Assembly: GCA_048013815.1 (NCBI GenBank)
Contig: CM106585.1
Coordinates: 12,648,001-12,712,000 of the forward strand
DNA from: Setoptus koraiensis
Taxonomy: Eukaryota > Arthropoda
Direction: 5' to 3'
Length of the DNA stretch: 64,000 nucleotides
Shown: positions 47,395-57,529 of the stretch, in pieces
How the letters are laid out: the number at the start of each line of letters is the position of its first letter
Position numbering within the stretch: the first letter of the stretch is position 1
The notes under the pieces: model-generated
The model's input: only the letters and a program-made list of their open reading frames with translations
What the model was told of the DNA's origin: nothing
Database searches by the model: none
Position numbers and translations under genes: made by a program

Positions 47395-47458
47395 TTACGA
47401 CACGACGATGATGTGACCTAATGTGCGCCAGTTACCTCATCATTAGCTCGCCATCACA

Positions 47459-50284
47459 ATGATCATACCAGACCAGTTAGCGGCGCTGTCGGTGGCGTGC
47501 CTCGCCGTGGCGCTGGCCATCCGCTTAGCGCAAGCCTACAATTTAGACAGCGAATCAGCTTTAATATTGGAGGGCCCACAGGGCTCCTATTTCGGGTTCA
47601 GTGTCGCCCAGCACGCCATTGTGGGCGCGGCGGCGGCCGCCGGCCGGGACCCGCCGTCAACATCGGACCCGCAACTCAATTCCACACTTCATTTCAAATC
47701 ATTCACACTGGTGGGGGCCCCGCGCGCCGAATCCAGCCTAGTTCACAATCATTTTATCACTAGCGACAGCAGCGACTATTCGCTGCTCGTGTCGAGAACA
47801 TCCAGCTACGACAGCTCGGCCTCGCTCATCCAGGACCCGGCTGGCGCCGCCGGTCACCAGGCCCAGCGGCCCGGCGCCGTGTACAAGTGCGAATTTACGC
47901 ACCCTACCCAACAATGCACCCAAATAGACTTTGAGCAGCCCATAAGCGCCGCCGCGGCCGCCCTACACCAAAAACAACAGCAACAGTACGCCGGCCAGGT
48001 GCGTGCCCGCGACCTCACCGGCCCGCCAGCCAGCGCCCCCGCGGGCCAACTGTTTGCCTCAAACATGGACCCCAAAGTCAACAAGGACAACCAGTGGCTG
48101 GGCGTGTCCGTCAAGAGCCAGGGCCCGGGCGGACTGGCGCTCGCCTGTGCCCACCGACAGGTGCTAGAGGGACCCGACTACAGGTGGGCGCAGGGCGTGT
48201 GCTATTCGTTAACGAAGAATCTCACCATGCACAAACAATGGGAACCCTGCCAGAACCGGCCCGTCAACAAGGCCCACGAGGAGTTTGGGTATTGTCAGGC
48301 TGGCACCAGCAGCGACATTAGTGACACCAGCGACATTGTCATCGGGTCGCCCGGCCCGTACACGTGGCGCGGAACCGTATGGACAAACTCCATTCAGTTC
48401 GGACTGCGCGACGACAAAACCTGGTACATGGCGCCCGTCATAGATCAGGAGGCCCAAGTGGACAAGTACAGCTATTTGGGCATGAGCGTCGTGAGCGGGC
48501 GCTTCTTCAACAAACAACAATACTTCGTAAGTGGGGCGCCGCGCGCCAACGGAACCGGTCAGGTGCTGTTCATGACGAAACGCGACAGCCAGTTTCGGCC
48601 GAAAGATTCCACGTTCAAGACGGAGCTCAAGTTGCACGGCGAACAGTTTGCCTCGTCGTTCGGATACACCCTGGCCAAGCTAGATTTCAACGGCGACGGA
48701 CAGCTCGATCTGGTGGTGGGCGCCCCCTTTTACTATACCAAAAAGGAGGGCGGCGGCGCGGTGTACGCGTACGCAAATCAACAGGGCAAAACGATGCAAT
48801 TGTCGGCCAAACTGACCGGAAAGCCCGAGTCGCGCTTCGGGTTTGCGCTAAGCTCGTGCGGCGACCTCAACAAGGACAAATACGAAGATCTGGCCGTGGG
48901 CGCCCCCTACGAGCAGGGCGGCGGCGCCGTCTACATCTATTTCGGCTCCGCCAAGGGCCTCAAGACGCAGCCGGCGCAAATCATCAGTCCGGCCAGCATG
49001 CAAATACCCATTCAGACGTTCGGTTATTCGCTGTCGGGCGGCCTAGACATGGACCGCAACGACTATCCCGATCTGGTTGTTGGCTCCTATTCGGACGACA
49101 AGGTTGTGGTGCTGCGAGGCAGACCCATAGTGCAAATAAAGACCAAAATTGAGGGCGATCTAGGCCGCATCGACCCGGACAAGTCCGTGTGTGACGGCGA
49201 CAAGAGCCCCATGCCATGCTTTAAATTTAACGCCTGCTTCGAGCTGGACAACAGCAACGCTGCCCAGCAGCAATCTGCCAAGCAACTCGCCGGACCAAAC
49301 GCCTCAAACATCAAGCTCATGTACAGAATAGAGGCAGAGACCTTCACGGGACAAAAGTTTTCCCGGGTCAAATTCCCCGAAAGTCTCAGCAGCGAGAGGC
49401 CAAACATTGTCGAGAAGGTGGTCAACTATGTGAATAATCGCAACAAGAAATGTTACACGCAAAAGGTGTACATTGAAAACAAACGAGACATTCAGTCGCC
49501 CATACAATTCAAATTGTCCTACTCGTTAATTCCGACAGAGCGATTGTCGGCCGACTCCAACACACACAGGGCCGACTATATGCCGTCGCCCATATTGAAT
49601 CAAGAGGAGGCCCAGAGGGTGTTTGTGGCGCGCTTCATGAAAGATTGCGGCTCCAATGACATTTGTGAGAGTTATCTCGACATGGATGGCCAATTAACAC
49701 TGCCAAAGGAGACGCTGGGCCTAAACGAGCCCGGCCGTGTCAGCGAAAAACAGGTCAATGTCACACTGAGGCTCAAAAACCAGGGAGAACCGGCCTATGA
49801 TACACAATTGTTTGTTGAACATCCGGACACAGTTAGCTACTTCGGTGTAAAGGTACTCAAACATGCGGCAGTTGTCGAATGTCAGCCCGTCAACAAGACA
49901 ATGATCAAATGTGATATGGGCAACCCCATGCCGGCCAATAGCGTTAGCCGTTTGGTCATGAGCTTCAATACTCACAATAATGCCGGACCATTTGATTTTA
50001 ACATATTTGTAAATACTACCAGTACTAACAATCCTCAAGGTAAAACAACGCTTAAACTAAGCGGAATAGTGCCGAAAAAAGTCGAAAGGCCAATAGCGAC
50101 ACCGGCGCCTCCGCCAGAGATTCGTGATGTGGACGATCCGCCAGCATGGGTTGTGATATCATCTATATTGCTTGGTATAATATTATTAAGTTTGCTAGTC
50201 TATATATTGTACAGATACGGATTTTTCGAACGTGCCAACAAGCATGCCTATCAGCCGACCGAGACCGAAGATAGATTCGGTTGA
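47459..50284 (+). CDS. integrin alpha subunit, no I domain, calf-2 apparently absent
   Basis: A single 941-residue open frame starting at ATG 47459. Residues 1-26 form a signal peptide. A seven-bladed propeller follows, with FG-GAP repeats and three calcium loops DxNxDxxxD or similar at residues 409-417, 469-477 and 530-538. It shows FGYCQAG and PYTWRGTV motifs typical of non-I-domain alpha chains. A thigh domain follows, then the genu/calf-1 entry KDCGSNDIC at 728-736, one calf domain, a membrane span at about 897-919 and the GFFER form of the GFFKR motif at 921-925. Only about 160 residues separate the genu cysteines from the membrane, against nearly 400 in typical alpha chains, so calf-2 and its cleavage site are missing. 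It would pair with a beta subunit for matrix adhesion. Which alpha class it belongs to is unclear. GC content falls sharply in the last quarter. Confidence 0.92.
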   Translation: MIIPDQLAALSVACLAVALAIRLAQAYNLDSESALILEGPQGSYFGFSVAQHAIVGAAAAAGRDPPSTSDPQLNSTLHFKSFTLVGAPRAESSLVHNHFITSDSSDYSLLVSRTSSYDSSASLIQDPAGAAGHQAQRPGAVYKCEFTHPTQQCTQIDFEQPISAAAAALHQKQQQQYAGQVRARDLTGPPASAPAGQLFASNMDPKVNKDNQWLGVSVKSQGPGGLALACAHRQVLEGPDYRWAQGVCYSLTKNLTMHKQWEPCQNRPVNKAHEEFGYCQAGTSSDISDTSDIVIGSPGPYTWRGTVWTNSIQFGLRDDKTWYMAPVIDQEAQVDKYSYLGMSVVSGRFFNKQQYFVSGAPRANGTGQVLFMTKRDSQFRPKDSTFKTELKLHGEQFASSFGYTLAKLDFNGDGQLDLVVGAPFYYTKKEGGGAVYAYANQQGKTMQLSAKLTGKPESRFGFALSSCGDLNKDKYEDLAVGAPYEQGGGAVYIYFGSAKGLKTQPAQIISPASMQIPIQTFGYSLSGGLDMDRNDYPDLVVGSYSDDKVVVLRGRPIVQIKTKIEGDLGRIDPDKSVCDGDKSPMPCFKFNACFELDNSNAAQQQSAKQLAGPNASNIKLMYRIEAETFTGQKFSRVKFPESLSSERPNIVEKVVNYVNNRNKKCYTQKVYIENKRDIQSPIQFKLSYSLIPTERLSADSNTHRADYMPSPILNQEEAQRVFVARFMKDCGSNDICESYLDMDGQLTLPKETLGLNEPGRVSEKQVNVTLRLKNQGEPAYDTQLFVEHPDTVSYFGVKVLKHAAVVECQPVNKTMIKCDMGNPMPANSVSRLVMSFNTHNNAGPFDFNIFVNTTSTNNPQGKTTLKLSGIVPKKVERPIATPAPPPEIRDVDDPPAWVVISSILLGIILLSLLVYILYRYGFFERANKHAYQPTETEDRFG

Positions 50285-52217
50285 TCATCCATCTCATCAT
50301 GGTGCGCTTAGTCCTATTCTATGCAATTCTCACATGAATGTAATTGTATAATAATAATGATAATTTTGTCCCTCTCTTTATGCAACAACCTCGCCAAACA
50401 AACTCACAAGCAAAACTAATCAATAATATACTCCATCACCGACGTAACTAAACTCAAGATTCTCTCCGTCACACACTCACTGAAATGTACACATATACAT
50501 CACACAAACAAACGACACTACCAAAAACGTACAAGCTTACTAATGTATATCCGATAGAGGACCAACAATTAGATTATAATTATTATAATTTTATAATTTT
50601 AAAATTCTACTTAAACTACCACTATTATTTACAATGTAATTATCACGCAATTAACAATGTGTGAGTGTAGTTATCATCATATTGTAGGCGGCGTCTGGGA
50701 CTAGTTGTTGTCGTTGTTGGCACGACCGTGCCTGATTGTTGTTTTATTTCTCTGTTTGCAATAGTCAATTTGGTGGATGTTCAGTGGATATTTGACAACG
50801 AGTTTTTTGGATTGTCAAGAGTTGAAACGACCAAGACAGCAGCTTGTTTGGCTGAAGTATCGCTCGGCGATGGGGATTAGAACGTTGTCAGAGCTTGTTG
50901 CCGCTCGCAACAAGGTATGGAGAGATGTTGGTGTTGAAGTTGATAATGGCGTCCGTTAGTAAGAATAACTAGCTAGCTATTGTGGGATAACAGATCTATC
51001 GTTGTACCCTGTGCATGGTATGTGTGTAATAGGCCCGGTTGCGTTGGTCACTGATTATGTGAGAATTGCTGTTATTGCTGTTGCATAATAATAGTAATAA
51101 TAATAGTACAACAATAATCAATAGATATTGATGATGATGATGATAGCAAGTTTCCGCCTACAACTGAATTTGCACCGCCACCAGCACCATTGGCATTCTC
51201 ACCTATTCTCTTTATCCAGCAGTTATCTCGCTTGTTGTTGTTGTTGTTGTTGTTTGTGGTTGTGGCAATAGTCGGTTCTGGTCGCGACCGCCAGGCGTCG
51301 CATGGGTTTCACTTGACTGCTTATGCCGATGATTGACAACTGCTGGGAGCGGCGCGAGCGCCGCCACCAGTGCGCGATCCCAAGCTAGTTTGGCCAATGC
51401 TGCTCTAATGTTTACATGTCTAACGCAGGGCTCGCAGCGTTGTGAGCAGCGTCGATTCGACTCACAGCACACATACGCACGCAGTTGACAGGCTTGCTCT
51501 TGGTATAGTTGTCGTGTGTGTGTGTGTGTGTTTTTGCCCGTCTGTGTGTACTGTTTGTTTACTTTGTTAGTGCAACATAGTGTGCAGTGCAATGGCAGCA
51601 GCAGCAGCAGCACCACCACCACCGAAACACACACACACACACACAGACGCACACACACACACACAAACACACACACATAGAGGGGGGAGCAGACACACAG
51701 GCAGACAGACGGGCGCGAGTAGCGAGGAGAGCAGGAGCAGCACGAATAACTGGTAATACTGGCTACAGTGAATAGTTCGCATTGTACAACTGCGAACAGC
51801 ATAGAGAAACATACAGAGAGACGAGACAGCGACAGAGGGGAGAGAACGATTCTATTGGACAATGGGAATAGCCAGCTCGAAAATTCTCTAATTATTACCA
51901 GCTTGTGTGTGTATAATAATTCTATTATTTGTGCCCAAAAGTTCCACGAGTGTTCTAGAAGGAAAAGAACAAAAATTGTCCTTGTTCGCCACCGTATAAA
52001 TATACGCTCATTGGGCCCCACTCGTCCCACTCAAACAGACGCCACGGCTAGCTCAACGACGGGCGCCAACAAACGGCAATCATATCCACTTCGAACAGCC
52101 ATAGATCACACTCATTATTTGTAGTATACCAAGCATCCGCAGCAGTAGCCGCACATCGGGTTGACCACATCAAATCGCAGACACAGGCCGCTGGTCGATC
52201 GGCCACCATCAAAATTC
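50285..52217. other. intergenic stretch, integrin to Pellino
   Basis: AT-rich 3' flank of the integrin gene, then CA/TG-rich repeats at about 51510-51532 and 51631-51679. The last several hundred bases are probably the Pellino promoter and 5' UTR. No gene was recognised. The long minus-strand open frame over 51212-52030 is low-complexity and reads through the repeats. Confidence 0.6.
51631..51679. repeat. (CA)n microsatellite
   Basis: CACACA runs with GACG and AAA interruptions, upstream of Pellino. Confidence 0.85.
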
Positions 52218-54170
52218 ATGTCAGAACAACAGCTCAAGGAACAACAGCCCGTGGTCTATGGTGAGATTGTTATACTTGGCTACAATGGCTCGCTGCCGCA
52301 CTCAGACAAGAGCAAACGAACAAAGAGCAAATTTTCGCTCTGTAAGAGGCCCACGCCAAACGGAATCAGAAAATCCAAGCATTACATTGTTAAGCAACCT
52401 CAAGCAACCAAGGCAATACAAGACAAGGAACTGCATTCAATATCCTACACAATATCCAGGAGCCAGGCCATCATTGTTGAGTACCAGCAGGACCACGAGA
52501 CGGACATGTTTCAAATTGGACGCTCCTCGGAGAGCCCCATTGATTTTGTAGTCATTGACACTGTCAATCATTATCCTCAAAATGTAGGCAGTAGTAGCGC
52601 CAGTCAGTCGGCCACATCAGCGTCAAACGGGCAATCGGGGCAAGCGGGCGCCGCCGCCGCACCAGTAGCGGCAGCATCAGGATTAAACGGCCAACAGCAC
52701 CATCACAAACAGCACATTAATAGTGGCAGCAATCATTGTGGCAGGGAAAACAATCACGATCCGTATAGAAAACATTTTCTTGCATCTCATCACTATCATC
52801 ACAACAACAATAATCACTCAAATCATCATATATCATCATCAAGTCCAGCTCAGAGCACAATCTCAAGATTTGCCTGCAGAATATTAGTTGACAGAAAACC
52901 ACCATATACAGCCAGAATATATGCGGCCGGATTTGATTCGTCCAAGAATATTTTCTTGGGCGAAAAGGCCACCAAATGGGAACAAAACAATGAGATAGAT
53001 GGACTTACCACAAATGGTGTACTTATCATGCATCCCAAACGAGGCTATTTTGCTGAAACTAATCATGCCCACAACAACACCACCGCCACAACACCATCGG
53101 AAACAGTGAATCGATCAAATTTAGATACATCAACTACTACTAATTTAAATAACAACAAAAGTATAATAGAACAAACAGGTGATCATTCATTCAACTTTTC
53201 CAGTCATATTCCTCCAACGAATAACAATAACAAAGACAATAGTAATGTTAACCAGAACCTCGGTTACAATGATAGCCATAATTTAAATAATAATAGCAAC
53301 AACAATAGTGTCCACAACGACTCAACAAAGGCAATCAACATCACCACTGATGCTGCCAATCCATCTCAGGAAAACAATAATATTATTATTAGTGGTGCCA
53401 GACCAAATCAACTTCATGACACCAATAATAATGACAATAAGCACAATCAATTGTTAAATAACTCACCATCTTGTGGTATATGGCGAGAGGTTTCTGTCGA
53501 TGGTGGAGTCTATGCCATTAGAGAGAGTCGCTCGGCCGCTCAAAAAGGTACCAAAGTTGAAGGCGAAACCAATGTATTGCAAGATGGTACTCTCATTGAT
53601 TTATGTGGAGCAACATTGCTTTGGCGATCAATGGAAGGTCTCAGTCAATCACCAACGAAAAAGACATTAGAAAAAATGGTAGACAGGCTAAACGCATCTA
53701 GACCGCAATGCCCTGTTGGATTGAATACATTAGTGATACCTAAAAAGCCGATCTCACATAACGGCCATCATCATCGAGATCATCATCCACCACCTTATCC
53801 AGCGTGTGACCTAGGTAGCGGGCATCAGCCTTATGTCTATATTAAATGTGGCCATGTGCAGGGTTCGCATGATTGGGGAGCCACCAAACAACCAAACCAA
53901 CGAACTTGTCCAATATGCTTCTCAGTAGGACACGTAGCAAAATTAACTATGGGTATAGAGCCAAGTTTTTATGTTGATTGTAATGCGCCAACTCACGTTT
54001 TCAATCCATGCGGACATATGGCTAGCGAGAAAACAGTTGAATATTGGTCCACTGTCAAAATACCTCACGGTACTCACTTTTTTCACTCTATTTGTCCATT
54101 TTGTGCCACGCCAGTAGCCACCAATGAGTCTAAATACACAAGGCTCATATTCCAAGATTATGTTGATTGA
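52218..54170 (+). CDS. Pli: Pellino-family E3 ubiquitin ligase
   Basis: Intronless, 650 residues. The ATG at 52218 is chosen because MSEQQLKEQQPVVYGE leads straight into the family start (YGEIVILGYNGSLP); no earlier in-frame ATG is seen. Hallmarks in order: HSISYTISRSQAIIVEYQ, TDMFQIGRSSESPIDFVV, ISRFACRI, RIYAAGFDSSKNIFLGEKA, DGLTTNGVLIMHP, LIDLCGATLLWR, which make up the FHA-like substrate-binding domain. The RING-like C-terminus (53847 to about 54106) has CGHVQGSHDW, CPIC, CGHM, YW, PHGTHFF and CPFC. Pellinos ubiquitinate IRAK/Pelle kinases in Toll signalling in the cytoplasm. Two low-complexity insertions interrupt the FHA part: Ser/Gly/His-rich at about residues 124-212 and Asn-rich at about 282-416, explaining the length over the usual 420 or so. 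The gene symbol follows the Drosophila name. Confidence 0.95.
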   Translation: MSEQQLKEQQPVVYGEIVILGYNGSLPHSDKSKRTKSKFSLCKRPTPNGIRKSKHYIVKQPQATKAIQDKELHSISYTISRSQAIIVEYQQDHETDMFQIGRSSESPIDFVVIDTVNHYPQNVGSSSASQSATSASNGQSGQAGAAAAPVAAASGLNGQQHHHKQHINSGSNHCGRENNHDPYRKHFLASHHYHHNNNNHSNHHISSSSPAQSTISRFACRILVDRKPPYTARIYAAGFDSSKNIFLGEKATKWEQNNEIDGLTTNGVLIMHPKRGYFAETNHAHNNTTATTPSETVNRSNLDTSTTTNLNNNKSIIEQTGDHSFNFSSHIPPTNNNNKDNSNVNQNLGYNDSHNLNNNSNNNSVHNDSTKAINITTDAANPSQENNNIIISGARPNQLHDTNNNDNKHNQLLNNSPSCGIWREVSVDGGVYAIRESRSAAQKGTKVEGETNVLQDGTLIDLCGATLLWRSMEGLSQSPTKKTLEKMVDRLNASRPQCPVGLNTLVIPKKPISHNGHHHRDHHPPPYPACDLGSGHQPYVYIKCGHVQGSHDWGATKQPNQRTCPICFSVGHVAKLTMGIEPSFYVDCNAPTHVFNPCGHMASEKTVEYWSTVKIPHGTHFFHSICPFCATPVATNESKYTRLIFQDYVD

Positions 54171-55195
54171 TTGGAGGAAGGAAAAGTTGTCGGATAATTG
54201 ATTAAAGATAACTATCATCAGCTGGATCACTGCAATCTGATATTACCATTGGAGAAAAAATTTAAATGCGACGTTGATCGAACAATTGAAGTTTTTCTTT
54301 CCAAACACACTAGTAACAAGTGCCGTTGCGTGGGTCAAACAAACTATCATTATGCCAACCTAGACAGATCTTTGCTCAACTTGATATCTTGCTCATGCCA
54401 CACGTTTATCACGAGTTATGTCATAGAAATACACAATGGCGTATTATTCCGTAGCGGTCCACAAAACTATTGGATGTAAACTTTTGACTGTTCTGTAAAC
54501 AAAAACATGAGAATAAAAGTATGGGAACTATCTCATATTATGAATGTGTATAACTTCTACGACTCGCGTTGGCATATGACGAAGAAAACAAAGTCAAACT
54601 GAATATTATCAGACAGATAGACTCTTAACCCCGGTAATAGTTCATTAACATCGCTTTTGTAATGTAGTATTACTGATATAATGATATAAGCATACAGCTT
54701 GTGTTAATGAACAGAGAGCTTTGCTGCTCCGAGTGATATTATCCTGTTCATTTTTTGTTGTTGTTGACAATAGATTATACATATAGATTATTCATTTTAC
54801 ATTGATGAGTAAAGATAAATAATAGATGTCAGTGATGATAGTCTACTATCATCGCTGCGAAGTTATTTTTCCATTGTTTTGGTCATGGCTGACTTGTTTT
54901 TATGTGGAAAACGTTCATCATATTTCATTTGTTCGGATTTTCAATCGAAATTTGCTCTACAGTGGCTGATAGACGGCATTGTTGCTAAATTTATCTCGTA
55001 TTATCTTTTTCCTAACTAAATAGCCAAAACTGAAATTGTGATGAAAATAGAAAAAAAAAGTGAGCCTTCATTTTAAGTGCCAGTAAGCTTCAAATGTATG
55101 AAAGACCACAACTAGTGACAAATCATAGTTGCGATTAGTCAGAGAATCACTTATTATCAACATATATTCAATTTTAATATTAGGAATAAGCCAAA
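54171..55195. other. Pellino 3' flank and globin upstream region
   Basis: AT-rich. AATAAA at 54512-54517, about 340 nt after the Pellino stop, is a plausible polyadenylation signal. No gene was recognised. TTAATATTAG just before the globin ATG could be a 3' splice site of a 5' UTR intron. Confidence 0.5.
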
Positions 55196-55781
55196 ATGTC
55201 GCTACTGGACAAGGAAATCGCTTTAATCAAGGAAACTTGGGCACCTGTCAGCAAGGACAAAAAGAACGGAGGTGTTCTCTTGTTTAAACTGTAAGAAGCG
55301 CCAAAAATATTGAAATATCGAATATTCATTTGAAAGTAACTCTTTTAACATTCTACGCCTTTATCGTCATCCTTATCGAATCTCCAATAGTTTTTTCACT
55401 AAACATCCGGAATACATTCCGTTATTTACAGATTTTCACGATTTGAATCTAGAAGATTTAGCTGATCACAAGAAACTTGTTAGCCATGCACTGAGAGTAG
55501 TGAATGCCATATCAGGAATTGTTGATATATTGGACGATGATTCTAAATCTACGATCATTATTGAAAAGTTGACTCAGCTGGCCAAGAGCCATTCGAAACG
55601 ACAAATAGATGTTGAGAAATTTCGCAATTTGGGCTCCGTTCTCATTGATTTCCTGAAACAAACCAATTCGGACCATCCAGACCAAGATGCAATGGTAAGC
55701 AGTTGGAGCAAATTGTATGGAGTCATATTGAACATTGTCGAGAAGGAAGCCAATAATGAGAGTAGTGTTGTAGATGTATAA
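55196..55781 (+). CDS. globin, two exons
   Basis: Exons 55196-55290 and 55391-55781, phase 2 junction inside a Leu codon (GTAAGA donor, CCAATAG acceptor), 161 residues. The N-terminus (EIALIKETWAPV) is the helix A signature. HPEYIPLF places Phe44 at the conserved CD1 position. His64 in LVSHALRVV fits distal E7, with His58 as an alternative. His99 in LAKSHSKRQI fits proximal F8. It therefore keeps haem and oxygen binding residues. The intron lies at the conserved B12.2 position; the usual second intron at G7.0 is absent. No signal peptide, so cytoplasmic. AATAAA at 55831-55836 gives a very short 3' UTR. It converges with the Wnt gene, stop codons about 380 nt apart. Confidence 0.9.
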
Positions 55782-56164
55782 AGTTGTAAATTTAAGACTA
55801 AATGTTGTTGTTATGTCATATGCTAGTAATAATAAAGAACTCTAAATATATTAAAATAGCCCAAGTAATTATAACTTAACATTATATACGTACTAACAGA
55901 CAGGCATGAGGGTTTAATCACTGTTAATTTAAGCTTATCATTATTATGCCAATCAATGCAATATTCGATAATTTGTTTGTTTGTTGTTTGCATCTTGTCT
56001 AGCGCTCTATTCATTCATTTAAAATATATTCTTGCTTTTATACATAACCAATGATATTAAAAATATATATGTAAATATTTAAATTAAATAAAAGTTATAT
56101 TTACAATGATTGTCGTCATCAATTTTTACATCTACTTCTACTTTTACATCAATACAGCTAGAGA

Positions 56165-57529
56165 CTAACTGTATTGTACACACTGGTGTACCTCCTCTTC
56201 CTTTTGACAAGGTACACATTCCACAACGCAACAGAATCTAAACTTACAATTGCAAGTCTTTTTGACAATTGTCTTGGTGGTGTGTATTTTGTATCCACAA
56301 TCCGTGCATAGTCGCTCACAAGAATTTCTTTCACTTTTGCTCACTTCATTACCGTTAAGATCTTTCTTTTCCATGCTACAAAATCTGCCTAATGTGCCAT
56401 TCATGCCCAATTGCTTATTCTCGTAACAGTAGTCTGGCGATGCCTCTAAGAAGGCCAGTTTGTTTTTATCTAGGAGGCTCAATTGTTGCGACAATGCTTT
56501 TGGATGTAGCGTTGCTTGCATTGACACTGGGCCCACTTTGGCGGCCAGCCTATATTGTTTTCTTAGATAGTCAACAATTTTCGATAGATTTGCCGGCTGT
56601 TTCCAGCAGGTTTTAGTGGTGCAACTGCCCGACACACCGTGACATTTGCAGTGCTCCTTCATGGTATGACTGAAAGCCTAAATTATTTATGAGAGAGAGA
56701 GGGAGAGAGAGCGACATAGTTATTAACACGATCTGTTGCTAGATGACTCAATGATAATTGTGAGTATAGTAGCACTAGCAGAGATAATAATTACCTGTCG
56801 GCCTGCTTCGTAGTTCTGCAATATTACTGCCCGACCCTCGGCGCCATTTGGCACTATGTCGTCCAAGAACCATCTCGAGGCGGACAGACCTCTTCTGATG
56901 CATTCAACTCGTTGGGCTTGATCTCTTGAGGTGCGTTCGATGTGCGATGTCGGTTGTTCAGTGAGCATGGTCTTGGAGCAATTCTGTTGGACGGCAAGCA
57001 CCACACCAGAGGATATTATGGCCCTGACAAAGGCTGCCTCTTTATTGTTTGGCACGGACACATTGGAATTGGGTGAGAGAATATCTTCAAACATAGTCCT
57101 GGGGCAATTCCAGCGATCCCATTTAAATTTGTTGCGACACTCATCGAGTGCCCGCTGCAAACCGATGCTCATGGCGCCCTCGTAATAATAATAATCAAAG
57201 TCTGTATCGATATTGACAGCGTTTGATTGCAAGGTTAGCTCAATTTTATTTGACACATCCTCTTCCGGTTGAATGCCGGCGGTGTCCATGGGTGAGTATT
57301 GTTGTGCACCTGTGGGTACTGTTGCTGTTGTAATGTGTGTGGCGTGATTTATGTGTGTTCGTTGACGTTGGCTCACATGATGATGGGACGACGGATTTGT
57401 TGACGAGAATAAACATGTTGCATAATTTGTTGAATAATAATAGAACAATATTGTTGTGATAAATAAATAATAATAAAAACGATTAGTTGATATGGGCGAT
57501 GCGGGGCACATTTGTAGTATTGGTGTCAT
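56165..57529 (-). CDS. divergent Wnt ligand, Wnt8/WntD-like
   Basis: Minus-strand exons 57529-56795 and 56677-56165, phase 0 junction (GACAG/GTAATT and AATTTAG/GCT), 415 residues. ATG 57529 is the first Met in a frame open further upstream; a hydrophobic signal-like stretch follows. DECRNKFKWDRWNCP is the N-terminal Wnt signature. CKCHGVSGSC (residues 255-264) carries Ser261, the site acylated by Porcupine in Wnts. The C-terminal Cys-rich domain (NSCERLCTDCGY, TCNCKFRFCC, ECVPC) is intact and SPDYCYEN and the FKWDRWNCP form resemble Wnt8. The central block normally containing CGCD and WGGCSDN has the right length but has lost most conserved residues, as in fast-evolving Wnts. Secreted ligand for Frizzled. 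Subfamily assignment is by eye and uncertain. Confidence 0.88.

Larger units (their letters stand above)
43931..47458. other. intergenic stretch between echinoid and integrin
   Basis: No gene was recognised. It contains repeated GCTCGTTGG units (43988-44022), three copies of a 20-nt GCGCACAACAAATGTCGACA unit (about 44219-44280), hairpins at 45255-45289 and 45738-45786, a GGTCATCGCTGGTCATCGCC array (about 45648-45702), and CATGCCCAACAATCGC units just upstream of the integrin gene. The last few hundred bases are presumably the integrin promoter and 5' UTR, but I could not place a start site. Confidence 0.6.

Noticed and set aside
50035-50060. CAAG/GTAAAA as a hidden intron donor in the integrin gene that might hide calf-2
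   Set aside because: The frame continues with sensible residues to the membrane span and no acceptor with a better continuation is seen; left as a test in the integrin finding.
51212-52030. 272-codon minus-strand open frame upstream of Pellino
   Set aside because: It reads through CA/TG and TTG microsatellites with Val/Cys runs and has no recognisable domain.
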